DNA of 58,865 nt from CAZYME01 sp964648115 (GCA_964648115.1 CAZYME010000016.1:1-58865), one strand, 5' to 3'; shown: positions 1 through 7,753, counted from the first letter of the stretch. A program made the numbers and translations. Notes: generated from the sequence alone by a model not told the origin.

Positions 1-31
1 TGGATTGCTTCGCTAACGCTCGCAAAGACGA
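1..31. repeat. REP-like repeat, one arm (cut by window edge)
   Basis: The first bases contain TGGATTGCTTCG followed by CTAACGCTCGC. This is the same family as the inverted repeat at 3948-4029, whose arms read GCGAGCGTAGCGAAGCAATCCAG and its complement. Only one arm is visible because the window starts here. It lies upstream of dcd and was probably part of a longer palindrome. Confidence 0.6.
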
Positions 32-109
32 TGTTTTTAAGGTTGTTTTTTAAATGGTTAAAGTCGAGTATGATATATTCGCCCGATAACCTTACTGGGA
101 TAGCATGAA

Positions 110-676
110 ATGGGTATTAAGTCAGATCGATGGATAGAAAAAATGGCCTTGGAACATGGGATGATTTCTCCTTTCCAATCTGGTCAAGTACGTGAAAACG
201 AAGGTGGGCGCATTATTTCTTATGGAGTATCCAGTTATGGTTACGACGTGCGTTGCTCCAATGAATTTAAAATTTTTACCAACATTAATTCAGCCATTGT
301 TGATCCTAAAGCATTTGACTCGAATAGTTTTGTTGATGTGCAGTCAGACGTTTGTATTATTCCACCTAACTCTTTCGCGCTGGCGCGAACCATAGAATAT
401 TTTCGTATACCGCGTAATGTACTGACCATATGCTTAGGAAAATCAACATATGCTCGCTGCGGTATTATTGTGAATGTCACGCCTTTAGAGCCTGAATGGG
501 AAGGGCATGTGACGTTGGAGTTTTCTAATACCACACCCTTGCCTGCAAAAATATACGCAAATGAGGGCGTTGCTCAAATGCTATTTTTGGAAGGTGATGA
601 AGTTTGCGCGGTTTCTTATCGAGATCGTGGGGGCAAATACCAAGGACAAAAAGGGGTTACTCTGCCACGGACGTAG
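110..676 (+). CDS. dcd: dCTP deaminase
   Basis: Deaminates dCTP to dUTP, the first step to dUMP for thymidylate synthesis, in the cytosol. The 188-residue product is full length for the family. It has the conserved GKSTYARCG segment (110-118), the LEFSN motif with the expected catalytic Glu137, and the C-terminal YRDRGGKYQGQKG segment (170-182) that closes over the nucleotide. The ATG at 110 follows a GGGAT ribosome-binding site. The gene ends 7 bp before the convergent ihfB stop, with no obvious terminator between them. The family assignment is secure. Confidence 0.95.
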   Translation: MGIKSDRWIEKMALEHGMISPFQSGQVRENEGGRIISYGVSSYGYDVRCSNEFKIFTNINSAIVDPKAFDSNSFVDVQSDVCIIPPNSFALARTIEYFRIPRNVLTICLGKSTYARCGIIVNVTPLEPEWEGHVTLEFSNTTPLPAKIYANEGVAQMLFLEGDEVCAVSYRDRGGKYQGQKGVTLPRT

Positions 677-683
677 AAATAAA

Positions 684-992
684 CTAATCTTCGTCTTTAA
701 TGGGTTTATCCTTGGATGCGTCGACACGTTCGCGCAATTCTTTGCCAGGTTTGAAATGTGGGCTGTGTTTTGCCTCTGTAACCACTTTCTCGCCTGTTTT
801 CGGATTATGCGCGTTGCGTGGTGGTCGGTAATGTAGAGAAAAACTGCCAAAGCCACGAATTTCAATTCGCTTCCCTTTAATGAGAGCCTCACTCATTAAC
901 TCCAAAATATGGTTAATGCTGTCTGTCACTTGCTTTTCAGGCAGATGTGTCATTTTTGCAGCAAGGTTTGCAATGAGTTTCGATTTTATCAT
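684..992 (-). CDS. ihfB: Integration host factor subunit beta
   Basis: DNA-bending nucleoid protein that pairs with IHF-alpha. The chosen start at 992 (MIKSKL) follows a strong AGGTGG ribosome-binding site and gives 102 residues. The frame stays open upstream to 1052, but that extension has no counterpart in the family. The DNA-binding arm reads IEIRGFGSFSLHYRPPRNAHNPKTG, with Pro64 as the expected intercalating residue, and the body ends in PHFKPGKELRERV. The acidic/lysine tail (DKPIKDED) is slightly longer than in E. coli. HU is the alternative, but the RIEIRGFGSFSLHYR signature favours IHF-beta. Confidence 0.9.
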   Translation of the reverse strand: MIKSKLIANLAAKMTHLPEKQVTDSINHILELMSEALIKGKRIEIRGFGSFSLHYRPPRNAHNPKTGEKVVTEAKHSPHFKPGKELRERVDASKDKPIKDED

Positions 993-1185
993 ACCCACCT
1001 CAGTTAGCCGTGTGATATATAAGGTATCACTGTGGCTTAAAATGTTCTTCAACGCCTTAAATTGAACCAGTAATCACCGTATCAAGATTACATCAAAAAG
1101 CGTTACATTTTTCCATATTACGTTATTAGTATAGTCTTGAAAACAAATTATTCAATGTTATCAATCGACTGTAAAATAATATTTA

Positions 1186-1875
1186 TTAAATCCGTTGGTG
1201 AACATAAGCGCTGACGGGCCCCCAACTCATTTGTACAGTAGTTGTTTTTATTATCCTAAATATGTCCAAAGAGAGTTTTTTACTAGTTGTTATAACAATG
1301 GCGCCTGGTTTTAGTTGGTGCAGGCATTGTTGATTGACTGCCCAGGTTTCTCCAAAAAAGGCTGTGGCATTCATAAAAATGAGGGTTGCATCGCTAAAAT
1401 CTACTTGAGTAAAATCGGCATTCATAAAATGGAGGGTGTTGGCATGCATGCGGTAATCAGGTAGTTGCTGTAGGTGGTGTTGTTGTTTTAAAGCAGTTTC
1501 GTGCAGTGCGTTAAATAATTCGATACCACAACTTTTTCTTACATTAAAAACCATGGCACAGGCTAGAACGGCCTTTCCTGTTCCACTGCCTAAATCATAA
1601 AATACAGTATTCATATTGGGCTTTACTAAGGAAAGTAGCGCTATAAAAGGCACAAAATCAATTTCGCCGTATGTATATTCTATTGCATCGCCGGTGGTTC
1701 TTGCTTCACGTGATAAGGCAAAGCCGTTGATATCTCGGAAGAGTGTTAGGTGGTTATTTTTATGTTTGTCTATGGCAAGCGTATTATACCAATGTTTGAT
1801 GGCCATTCGTTTTTGCCAATATGGGTAGAGCAGTGCGAACAAAGATATTATTATTAGTAATAAAAGGATTAGCAT
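1186..1875 (-). CDS. Membrane-anchored SAM-dependent methyltransferase, DOT1-like
   Basis: A 229-residue protein with one strongly hydrophobic N-terminal helix (residues 1-20), then a class I methyltransferase fold. The SAM-binding motif I is FYDLGSGTGKAVL (92-104), followed by an acidic residue in GIELF (Glu119) and NADF near 155. The segment YTYGEIDFVPF (68-78) before motif I resembles the YGE-containing loop of DOT1-type lysine methyltransferases. The DOT1 resemblance is my inference from these motifs; the substrate is unknown. The start lies 2 bp after the stop of the upstream coiled-coil gene, so the two are probably co-transcribed and translationally coupled. Confidence 0.72.
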   Translation of the reverse strand: MLILLLLIIISLFALLYPYWQKRMAIKHWYNTLAIDKHKNNHLTLFRDINGFALSREARTTGDAIEYTYGEIDFVPFIALLSLVKPNMNTVFYDLGSGTGKAVLACAMVFNVRKSCGIELFNALHETALKQQHHLQQLPDYRMHANTLHFMNADFTQVDFSDATLIFMNATAFFGETWAVNQQCLHQLKPGAIVITTSKKLSLDIFRIIKTTTVQMSWGPVSAYVHQRI

Positions 1876-1877
1876 GC

Positions 1878-2387
1878 TTATCCTGTTTTAGTATTCAGGA
1901 TTTTTATTTTTTCCTGTTGAGTTAATTTTGGCCATGCTTGCATTAAAACGACACCTGCCCCTCGTTCATTTTGTGCGTGTTGGTGGACTTCCCAGGGATA
2001 TTCGTCGCTCATGTATAGTCCTAATGCGAATGTGGTTAGCAGCGTAGTTAATAGAGGTAGCATTATCGATTGCCATTGGTATTTGCTCAATGATTTTTCG
2101 CTTTTTACGATGGTGTTTTGTGCTGATTGTTCTATATTGTTGATCGCTTGCGAGCCTTGTTGTTCAATGTTAGAGATGGCTTGTTGGGTTAGGTGGATTA
2201 ATTCTTGCTGGTGCATTTTTATTTGGTGTAATAGCGTTTGTTGAACGGATGCTTGGTTCTCTAAATTTTGGCGCCATTCTATCATTTTAGTGTCAGCAAG
2301 TTCAAAATAGGCAATAAATTCTCCAGTTTGGCGCATTAGCTCTGTTAAGCGCGCTAACTCTTGTTCATTTTCATTAATGCGCTCCAT
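1878..2387 (-). CDS. Coiled-coil, single-pass membrane protein of unknown function
   Basis: A 169-residue protein I do not recognise with certainty. Residues 1-100 are Gln/Glu-rich and predicted helical, with a repeated element (AISNIEQQGSQ / AINNIEQSAQ, about 70-90). One transmembrane helix follows at about 107-126, then a short tail containing WPKLTQQEKIKIL. The layout (coiled coil, one membrane helix, short tail) resembles MobB-type accessory mobilisation proteins, but no relaxase is nearby, so I do not name it. It is the first gene of a probable two-gene unit with the methyltransferase. A palindromic repeat starts 22 bp upstream. Confidence 0.6.
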   Translation of the reverse strand: MERINENEQELARLTELMRQTGEFIAYFELADTKMIEWRQNLENQASVQQTLLHQIKMHQQELIHLTQQAISNIEQQGSQAINNIEQSAQNTIVKSEKSLSKYQWQSIMLPLLTTLLTTFALGLYMSDEYPWEVHQHAQNERGAGVVLMQAWPKLTQQEKIKILNTKTG

Positions 2388-2408
2388 TTGGCCTCCCTGT
2401 GTTTAGAG

Positions 2409-2541
2409 ATATAGGCTCCTTTTTAAACGAAGTTTGGAAGCTGGTTTTGGTGTCTCAGGGTCCTGTCGCTGCAGGTATCCCGTCGTGCTCGCATGCTGCG
2501 CGAGACAGGAGCCCTCCCTTCCGCGCCACCCTTCGTTTAAG
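2409..2541 (+). repeat. 130-bp dispersed palindromic element, copy A
   Basis: First of three near-identical copies (the others are 4044-4175 inverted and 17501-17631 direct). It starts near GGCTCCTTTTTAAACGAAG and ends in CTTCGTTT, so AAACGAAG and CTTCGTTT form terminal inverted repeats. Inner arms CCTGTCG and CGACAGG-like bases, and GGCTCC/GGAGCC, also pair. The core from CTGTCGCTGCAGG to CCGCGCCAC is almost unchanged among copies. It contains no plausible gene; it looks like a non-coding MITE or REP-type element. Confidence 0.8.
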
Positions 2542-2558
2542 ATTTACTAAAAAACAAC

Positions 2559-2642
2559 GTAATCGTTTGTGGGGGAGCCAATTTCTACCCCGTGAACGAT
2601 TACAAACCATGTCGCCCGTATGGAGCGAAGCGGAATGCGGGA
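2559..2642. repeat. Two further hairpins next to copy A
   Basis: GTAATCGTT at 2559-2567 pairs with AACGATTAC at 2595-2603, with an additional GGGG/CCCC pairing inside. Immediately after, CCCGTAT and ATGCGGG flank TGGAGCGAAGCGGA (about 2614-2642), a sequence related to the REP palindrome at 30265-30347. Together with copy A this makes three stacked palindromes in one intergenic gap. Confidence 0.55.
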
Positions 2643-2803
2643 TCACTATGCAACCCTACTCTCACATTCCCCTTCGACCCCCATTAAACTTGATTATATA
2701 TCTGTCTAACAGTTTTTGTGATTTTTACTGCAAATATATTCACATTAAGATTAATTGAGAGCCTAAATGATTTTAATTTGCTCTAATGCGTTTGCAGTTT
2801 ATG

Positions 2804-2836
2804 GTTAATATTCCCTTAACTTACTTGGATTAAAAT
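2804..2836 (+). promoter_or_regulatory. Putative PmrA box and -10 element for the OTU-like gene
   Basis: Two direct half-sites, GTTAATATT (2804-2812) and CTTAACTTA (2815-2823), lie 11 bp apart. A TAAAAT -10 hexamer (2831-2836) follows after 7 bp, and the start codon is at 2866. The known Legionella/Coxiella PmrA element is a tandem cTTAATatT with a 2-bp gap. The same geometry is found before two other genes here (22523-22555 and 48864-48896). Confidence 0.6.
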
Positions 2837-2865
2837 GAAACTATCTGTTTGATGTGGAGAAGATC

Positions 2866-3912
2866 ATGGCCTGTGCGAGCCAAAGATATGAGCATAGTTT
2901 TTTTAATAACCCAAGTTCTGATGTTCAGAGAAAACAGTCAGTTTTTATTGATTTAGGAGATGAGGATGGCGATTCTCTTCTTCGAGGAATTGCTGCGGGA
3001 TTACTCGATAAAATTTTAAAAAAGCAAAAAGTAGCTGTGCCTGTTGTTGAAAAAATTATGAAGCTTTATTTGGTTCGTTTTCCCGAGGATCGGAGAATTT
3101 CGACTAAAGTTAGTGCAACTGAGCGTTTACAACAATTGGTTCAACATACACGTTTGGGCAAATTGACACAGAGGGTCGCCTACATTTTGGGCCAGATGAT
3201 TGCTAAAGAATTTAGTGAAAATGAAGAGTACTCTCGCTTGGTTTTTAATGGAGAGCTTACTTCCACAGCTATTACTCATGACGAAGGTTGGGGTGCTATT
3301 ACTGCTTTATCTAGTGCATTACCAGAACTACCTCTGGAATTTCAGATTGTCGAGGCTGATAAACCATTATTCAAACGCGTAAGTTTTAATACTACTACTA
3401 AGCAAAATCCAGATAGCGTAGTTATGCAATTACAAGACGGGTATTGTCGGCCACGCTTGGCCAGTAGCGTCTTTACCTCGGTCGTATTACTACCGGTAAG
3501 TAAGTTGAGCCGTGTAGTCGAGGATAGTAATCTAGCCTCGTTTTCTGATGTTAATACTGCTGCTCCTACTGAGCTAGAACTTGTAGTTTCTACGTTTGAG
3601 GAAGTATATCGTCCATTGTGCGCAATGGTAGTTGCTGGAGAATTAAGTGCAGATGATTTAAGAGACATTTATGCTCAAAACGCTACTCAAAGGAGTGTGA
3701 GTGCATCACAGCAGCGATTCCGCCCAAATATTTTTGATGGGGTAGTATCTGCCCAGAGTGGTAATGCCTCGTCGTCTCAAGGACAAATGCAATTCGCAAA
3801 GTATCTCGCATACTCTATTTCGAAGGCTGTAAGTCTTGGAGAAATGGATAAAACAGCAATATTTAATTTAGTTGATGCGGTGCAGGCAACAGGAGTTAGT
3901 GCTCAAAGATAG
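2866..3912 (+). CDS. OTU-like protein, candidate secreted effector, catalytic residues apparently lost
   Basis: A 348-residue protein. The ATG at 2866 is preferred over an in-frame GTG at 2854 because GGAG lies 6 bp before it. Residues 34-47 (DGDSLLRGIAAGLL) resemble the OTU cysteine-protease box DGxCLFRA, but Ser37 replaces the nucleophilic Cys. GWGAITALSSAL (141-152) and LPLEFQIV (155-162) resemble the middle of Legionella-type OTU domains. VVMQLQDGYCRPRL (185-198) resembles the strand carrying the catalytic His (GHY), here Tyr193-Cys194. The C-terminal half is not recognised. The PmrA-type promoter and flanking inverted repeats suggest an acquired effector. The OTU assignment is an inference from short motifs. 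Confidence 0.6.
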   Translation: MACASQRYEHSFFNNPSSDVQRKQSVFIDLGDEDGDSLLRGIAAGLLDKILKKQKVAVPVVEKIMKLYLVRFPEDRRISTKVSATERLQQLVQHTRLGKLTQRVAYILGQMIAKEFSENEEYSRLVFNGELTSTAITHDEGWGAITALSSALPELPLEFQIVEADKPLFKRVSFNTTTKQNPDSVVMQLQDGYCRPRLASSVFTSVVLLPVSKLSRVVEDSNLASFSDVNTAAPTELELVVSTFEEVYRPLCAMVVAGELSADDLRDIYAQNATQRSVSASQQRFRPNIFDGVVSAQSGNASSSQGQMQFAKYLAYSISKAVSLGEMDKTAIFNLVDAVQATGVSAQR

Positions 3913-3947
3913 GTTATGGACTGAATGGCGCTTACTTAAGGAATATA

Positions 3948-4029
3948 ATCGTCGTTGCGAGCGTAGCGAAGCAATCCAGTGACTGTATTTGAACAACATT
4001 AAGGCCGCTGGATTGCTTCGCAACGACGG
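3948..4029. repeat. REP-like inverted repeat
   Basis: The left arm from 3948 contains GTCGTTGCGAGCGTAGCG followed by AAGCAATCCAG. The right arm (about 4008-4029) reads CTGGATTGCTTCG then CAACGACGGA. The arms are complementary except for a few bases missing from the right arm. It is the same family as bases 1-31 and belongs to a repeat type common between bacterial genes. It sits after the OTU-like gene, just before copy B of the 130-bp element, and has no T-run typical of a terminator. Confidence 0.7.
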
Positions 4030-4043
4030 ACTATTTTTACATG

Positions 4044-4175
4044 TTCAACGAAGGGTGGCGCGGAAGGGAGGGCTCCTGTCGCGCGCAGCATGCGAGCACG
4101 ACGGGATACCTGCAGCGACAGGACCCTGAGGCACCAGAACCAGCTTTCAGGCTTCGTTTAAAAAGGAGCCTATAT
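4044..4175 (-). repeat. 130-bp dispersed palindromic element, copy B (inverted)
   Basis: Reverse complement of copy A (2409-2541), from AACGAAGGGTGGCGCGG to AAAAAGGAGCCTATAT. Copies A and B face each other across the OTU-like gene and its PmrA-type promoter, an arrangement like a composite mobile unit. It ends 4 bp before the stop codon of the downstream minus-strand gene. Confidence 0.8.
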
Positions 4176-4178
4176 TAC

Positions 4179-5129
4179 TCACATGAAGCCCTGTTCTTGC
4201 ATCCATTTGTCACTGGCATATTTCGACATGTAATTACGAATAGAGTCGGGTAGGATAACCAAGCATTTTTGCCCTTTTTCCAATTTCTTAGCAGCGTGCA
4301 ATGCGGCCCACATAGCTCCACCACTTGATCCACCAACTAAAAGACCCTCTTCCCTGATTAATTGCCTGGCTGTGCGGAATGAGTCTGCATCATTAATTTT
4401 TATATACGTATCAATTAAAGTATTGTCTAAAACGTCTGGAAAAAAATCATAGCCAATCCCTTCGACTTGATAAGGTTTAATCTCATCACCGCCACCCAAA
4501 ATAGAGCCAATAGGATCAACTCCAACAATTTTAATGTGCGGATTGTTTTCTTTTAAACGTTTTGCAATACCTGTTATGGTGCCACCGGTTCCAACGCCCG
4601 CGACTAACATGTCCAAGTCGCTACCAAAATCGTCAATAATTTCTTGTGCGGTTCCATAATAATGTGCGCCTGGATTGTCAGGATTTGCATATTGGTCGAG
4701 TATATGTGAGTTAGGAATTTCTTTTTGCAAACGTTTAGCTAATGAGATATGGCTGTCAGGATCATTCCAGGCGGCTTCGGTGGGTGTGCGGTAGATGGTA
4801 GCGCCAAGGCATTCAAGCACAGCTTGTTTTTCCTGACTCATTTTGCTTGGCATGGTGATGATAATATTATATCCCATCACGGCTCCCGCGAGTGCAATAC
4901 CAATCCCAGTGTTGCCTGAGGTTGGCTCAATAAGCGTATCTCCAGGCTTGATACGCCCAGAGCACTCAGCATTTTTTACCATTTCATAACCAATGCGATC
5001 TTTTATCGAACCGCCAGGGTTTAAAAATTCACATTTTACATACAGCTCACAGGCAAGATCGGCTCCCATGTGATTAATTTTCACGACAGGCGTCCGCCCT
5101 ATGGTGGCGAGAATATTAGGGTAAATCAT
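4179..5129 (-). CDS. PLP-dependent cysteine synthase / cystathionine beta-synthase catalytic-type enzyme
   Basis: A fold-type II PLP enzyme of sulfur amino-acid metabolism. Lys43 in NPGGSIKDR is the Schiff-base lysine, TSGNTG (70-75) the substrate loop and GTGGT (180-184) the phosphate-binding loop. The ILDQYANPDNPGAHY segment (143-157) and LPDSIRNYMSKYASDKWM (293-310) are typical of cystathionine beta-synthase rather than of CysK. The C-terminal CBS pair is absent, however (316 residues), so it could make either cystathionine or cysteine. The start at 5129 has AAGGA 5 bp upstream; an in-frame ATG at 5144 lacks one. It stands alone, facing the repeat-flanked OTU-like gene. Confidence 0.85.
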   Translation of the reverse strand: MIYPNILATIGRTPVVKINHMGADLACELYVKCEFLNPGGSIKDRIGYEMVKNAECSGRIKPGDTLIEPTSGNTGIGIALAGAVMGYNIIITMPSKMSQEKQAVLECLGATIYRTPTEAAWNDPDSHISLAKRLQKEIPNSHILDQYANPDNPGAHYYGTAQEIIDDFGSDLDMLVAGVGTGGTITGIAKRLKENNPHIKIVGVDPIGSILGGGDEIKPYQVEGIGYDFFPDVLDNTLIDTYIKINDADSFRTARQLIREEGLLVGGSSGGAMWAALHAAKKLEKGQKCLVILPDSIRNYMSKYASDKWMQEQGFM

Positions 5130-5239
5130 AGTCATCCTTGGCATACTGTTATCAATAGTATATTTCTCATTTTAGCAAATTGTCGACATAGGCAACTGTG
5201 AAGCGATAAAATAAAAAATTGTGATGTGTGAGTTGATCG

Positions 5240-5887
5240 ATGAGCGAATTAAAGGCAAAAGTAGGAAAAGCGGCACTAGAATACATAGAAGATAATATGA
5301 TCATCGGGGTTGGATCAGGGTCTACAGTAAATTGTTTTATCAAAGAGCTGGCGCAGGTGAGGCACCGTATTGATGCTTGTGTGGCGAGTTCTAAAATGAC
5401 GGAATTGCTCCTGCGTGAAATTGGTATCCCAGTCATTGATTTAAACGCCGCAGACGATGTCCCTATTTATATTGATGGAGCTGATGAGGTTAATACTCGT
5501 TGTGAAACGATCAAGGGTGGCGGCGGGGCCTTAACGCGTGAAAAGATCATTGCCACAGTGGCAAAACAATTTATTTGTATTGTAGATGATACAAAAGTGG
5601 TGACGCATTTAGGCACGTTTCCTATAGCGGTAGAAGTTATTCCCATGGCGAGAAGCTTTGTTGCACGTGAATTAGTTAAGTTGGGTGGAGATCCGCAGTA
5701 TCGAGAGGGGTTTGTTACTGACAATGGCAATATTATCCTGGATGTATTTTACAGAGGCGTGGATTTGCCAAATGGGTTAGAAGATGCCATTAATACTATA
5801 GTGGGAGTTGTAGAAAATGGTTTGTTTACTAAACGCTTGGCTGATCATGTATTAGTAGCAAGTGCTTCTGGAGTAACCACAATTTAA
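5240..5887 (+). CDS. rpiA: Ribose-5-phosphate isomerase A
   Basis: Interconverts ribose-5-phosphate and ribulose-5-phosphate in the pentose phosphate pathway. The protein has 215 residues (E. coli RpiA 219). The phosphate loop is GVGSGST (23-29). IDGADE (78-83) and KGGGGALTREK (92-102) supply the expected active-site Asp79, Asp82, Lys92 and Glu101. The ribosome-binding site is weak. The next gene starts 9 bp after its stop, so the two are probably one transcript. Confidence 0.95.
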   Translation: MSELKAKVGKAALEYIEDNMIIGVGSGSTVNCFIKELAQVRHRIDACVASSKMTELLLREIGIPVIDLNAADDVPIYIDGADEVNTRCETIKGGGGALTREKIIATVAKQFICIVDDTKVVTHLGTFPIAVEVIPMARSFVARELVKLGGDPQYREGFVTDNGNIILDVFYRGVDLPNGLEDAINTIVGVVENGLFTKRLADHVLVASASGVTTI

Positions 5888-5896
5888 GGATCTGTT

Positions 5897-7495
5897 ATGC
5901 CAAAAAAATCACTGGATGTACTAGTAGTTGGAGCGGGTCCTGTTGGTATTTTTTGTGCTAATGAGCTTATTCGTCAAGGACTGAGTTGCCGTATAGTTGA
6001 TAAAAAAGCTGGTTTAAGTGATAAATCCAAGGCGTTGGCTCTCCATATTCGTACGTTAGATCTCCTCGATGATTGTGGATTACTCGATAATGTCCTTGCG
6101 CAAGGACACAAAATCAATGGAGTACTCCTGAAATCGAATGGCAAGCAATTGGTGCAAATGACTTTTGCTGAGGTTGAAGCTAATCGCCATTTTGTAATTG
6201 ATTTACCACAGGATAAAACAGAGCGTATTTTAGATGAAGCTTTGCATGCAAAAAAGCTTGATGTGGAGTGGCAAACAGAATTAACTGCACTCTCACAAAA
6301 TGAGGAGGGAATCTGTGCCACGCTGACTTGCGCGGATGGCAAGGTTGAAACAGTCACGGCTTCATGGCTTATTGCCTGTGATGGTGGGCACAGTACTGTC
6401 CGAGAATCCTTAAAAATGGAATTTTTGGGCTCTGAATACAGGGAAAAATGGTGGTTAGCTGATTTACTTATAGATTGGGACGTGCCTGAGGATCAGATGG
6501 TTATCTGCCCCAGCGATGGGGGCCCACTTGCTTGTTTTCCTATGGGGAATAAGCGCTATCGTTTGGTAATGACAGCTCCTGAAGGCAGTGATGCTGATCC
6601 TACTATGGAAGATGTTATTGCCGTCTTTAATCTTCGAAGCTCTGATAAAGCTGTATTGTCTAATCCGATTTGGATAACAAAATTTTATTTACATCATCGT
6701 CAAATTCAACATTATCGAAAAGAGCGTGTTTTTTTTGCGGGTGATGCAGCGCATATTCATAGTCCGATGGGTGGCCAGGGGTTAAATACGGGCATTCAAG
6801 ATGTTTATAATTTAGTCTGGAAATTAGCTTTAGTACATGCCAATCTTGCTAAAGAAGCTCTTTTAGATAGTTATCATGCGGAGAGGTATCCCGTTGGTCA
6901 TAGTGTGTTAGTAAAGACGGATATGATGACTAAGATGTTTGTCATCAAAAATCCCATGCTTATTGGTCTGCGTAATTTTATAATATCCAGGATCATGTCA
7001 ATTAAATTCATTAAGAATAAATTTGCTGAAGTTATGGCTGAATTGGATATTTCCTACGCTAGCAGCCCTATTGTGGCTAATTTAGGATCAGTTAAACACT
7101 TTAAAGCAGGAAGTTTTTTAGTCGATTTTAATTTGAGCAGTGTAAAGAAAAAAGTTGCTATGCCGCTACATGAAATTGTTCGTGGTACAGTGCATCATCT
7201 ATTCCTATTTGCCGGACTCAACTCACCTGACGTTGCAAATTTGGTTGAGGTAGCCAAATGCATTAGCGATAAATACCCTAAAATAATTATCCCGCATCTT
7301 GTTTTATGTCATGAAATGGCTAATTTAGATTGCTCCGCTACCATTTGGCTGGATGATCAGCAACAAGTTCATCATCATTATGCTATTGAGCATCCGACAG
7401 CGTTATTATTACGACCAGATAAATACATCGGACTGACGCAGTCACCAATAGACAAAGATGCGTTGATGAGCTACTTGGGTGGCATATTTAACTAG
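5897..7495 (+). CDS. FAD-dependent aromatic-type monooxygenase (PheA/TfdB family)
   Basis: A 532-residue flavoprotein hydroxylase. The N-terminal Rossmann motif is VVGAGPVGIF (10-19). ACDGGHSTVRESL (160-172) carries the DG motif that binds FAD and NAD(P)H. VFFAGDAAHIHSPMGGQGLN (278-297) carries the GD motif contacting the FAD ribityl chain. The last ~130 residues match the thioredoxin-like C-terminal region of this family only loosely. Members hydroxylate phenols, polyketides or other ring compounds; the substrate here is unknown. SD AAGGA precedes the ATG. No pathway partner is adjacent except rpiA, with which it probably shares a transcript. Confidence 0.85.
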   Translation: MPKKSLDVLVVGAGPVGIFCANELIRQGLSCRIVDKKAGLSDKSKALALHIRTLDLLDDCGLLDNVLAQGHKINGVLLKSNGKQLVQMTFAEVEANRHFVIDLPQDKTERILDEALHAKKLDVEWQTELTALSQNEEGICATLTCADGKVETVTASWLIACDGGHSTVRESLKMEFLGSEYREKWWLADLLIDWDVPEDQMVICPSDGGPLACFPMGNKRYRLVMTAPEGSDADPTMEDVIAVFNLRSSDKAVLSNPIWITKFYLHHRQIQHYRKERVFFAGDAAHIHSPMGGQGLNTGIQDVYNLVWKLALVHANLAKEALLDSYHAERYPVGHSVLVKTDMMTKMFVIKNPMLIGLRNFIISRIMSIKFIKNKFAEVMAELDISYASSPIVANLGSVKHFKAGSFLVDFNLSSVKKKVAMPLHEIVRGTVHHLFLFAGLNSPDVANLVEVAKCISDKYPKIIIPHLVLCHEMANLDCSATIWLDDQQQVHHHYAIEHPTALLLRPDKYIGLTQSPIDKDALMSYLGGIFN

Positions 7496-7561
7496 CCAGT
7501 TACTTTTTAACTGATGTACGTCATCCCGAACCTGAAAGATCGTCACAAAATTTCCTCATAA

Positions 7562-7581
7562 ATTAATTGGCCATTAATTAA
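7562..7581 (+). promoter_or_regulatory. Weak PmrA-like tandem box
   Basis: ATTAATTGG and ATTAATTAA lie 11 bp apart (7562-7570, 7573-7581). The nearest -10 candidate, TACAAT (7587-7592), is 5 bp away rather than the 7 bp seen at the three stronger boxes. The site is about 245 bp before the outer-membrane protein gene. It could be chance in AT-rich DNA. Confidence 0.25.
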
Positions 7582-7753
7582 TCTTATACAATAATCAAAG
7601 GCAGCTTTAAATCGCTTCATGCCATTACAGATATAGATACAGCCTGCTTTTTAGCATTTCAGGCAGTCTTTGAGATTTTAAAAAGATACCCGTTTGAGCG
7701 GTTGATTTGCCCTTAACGTACGTTTTCGAGCGTTTTGACCTCAAAGGCCTTAT

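Noticed and set aside
2399..2758. Open frame of 119 codons in the gap after the coiled-coil gene
   Set aside because: It runs through the 130-bp dispersed element and two further hairpins, has no ribosome-binding site, and the same DNA recurs in other contexts in the opposite orientation.
4041..4253. Open frame of 70 codons over copy B
   Set aside because: It reads through the inverted 130-bp repeat and into the end of the opposite-strand PLP enzyme gene; not a gene.
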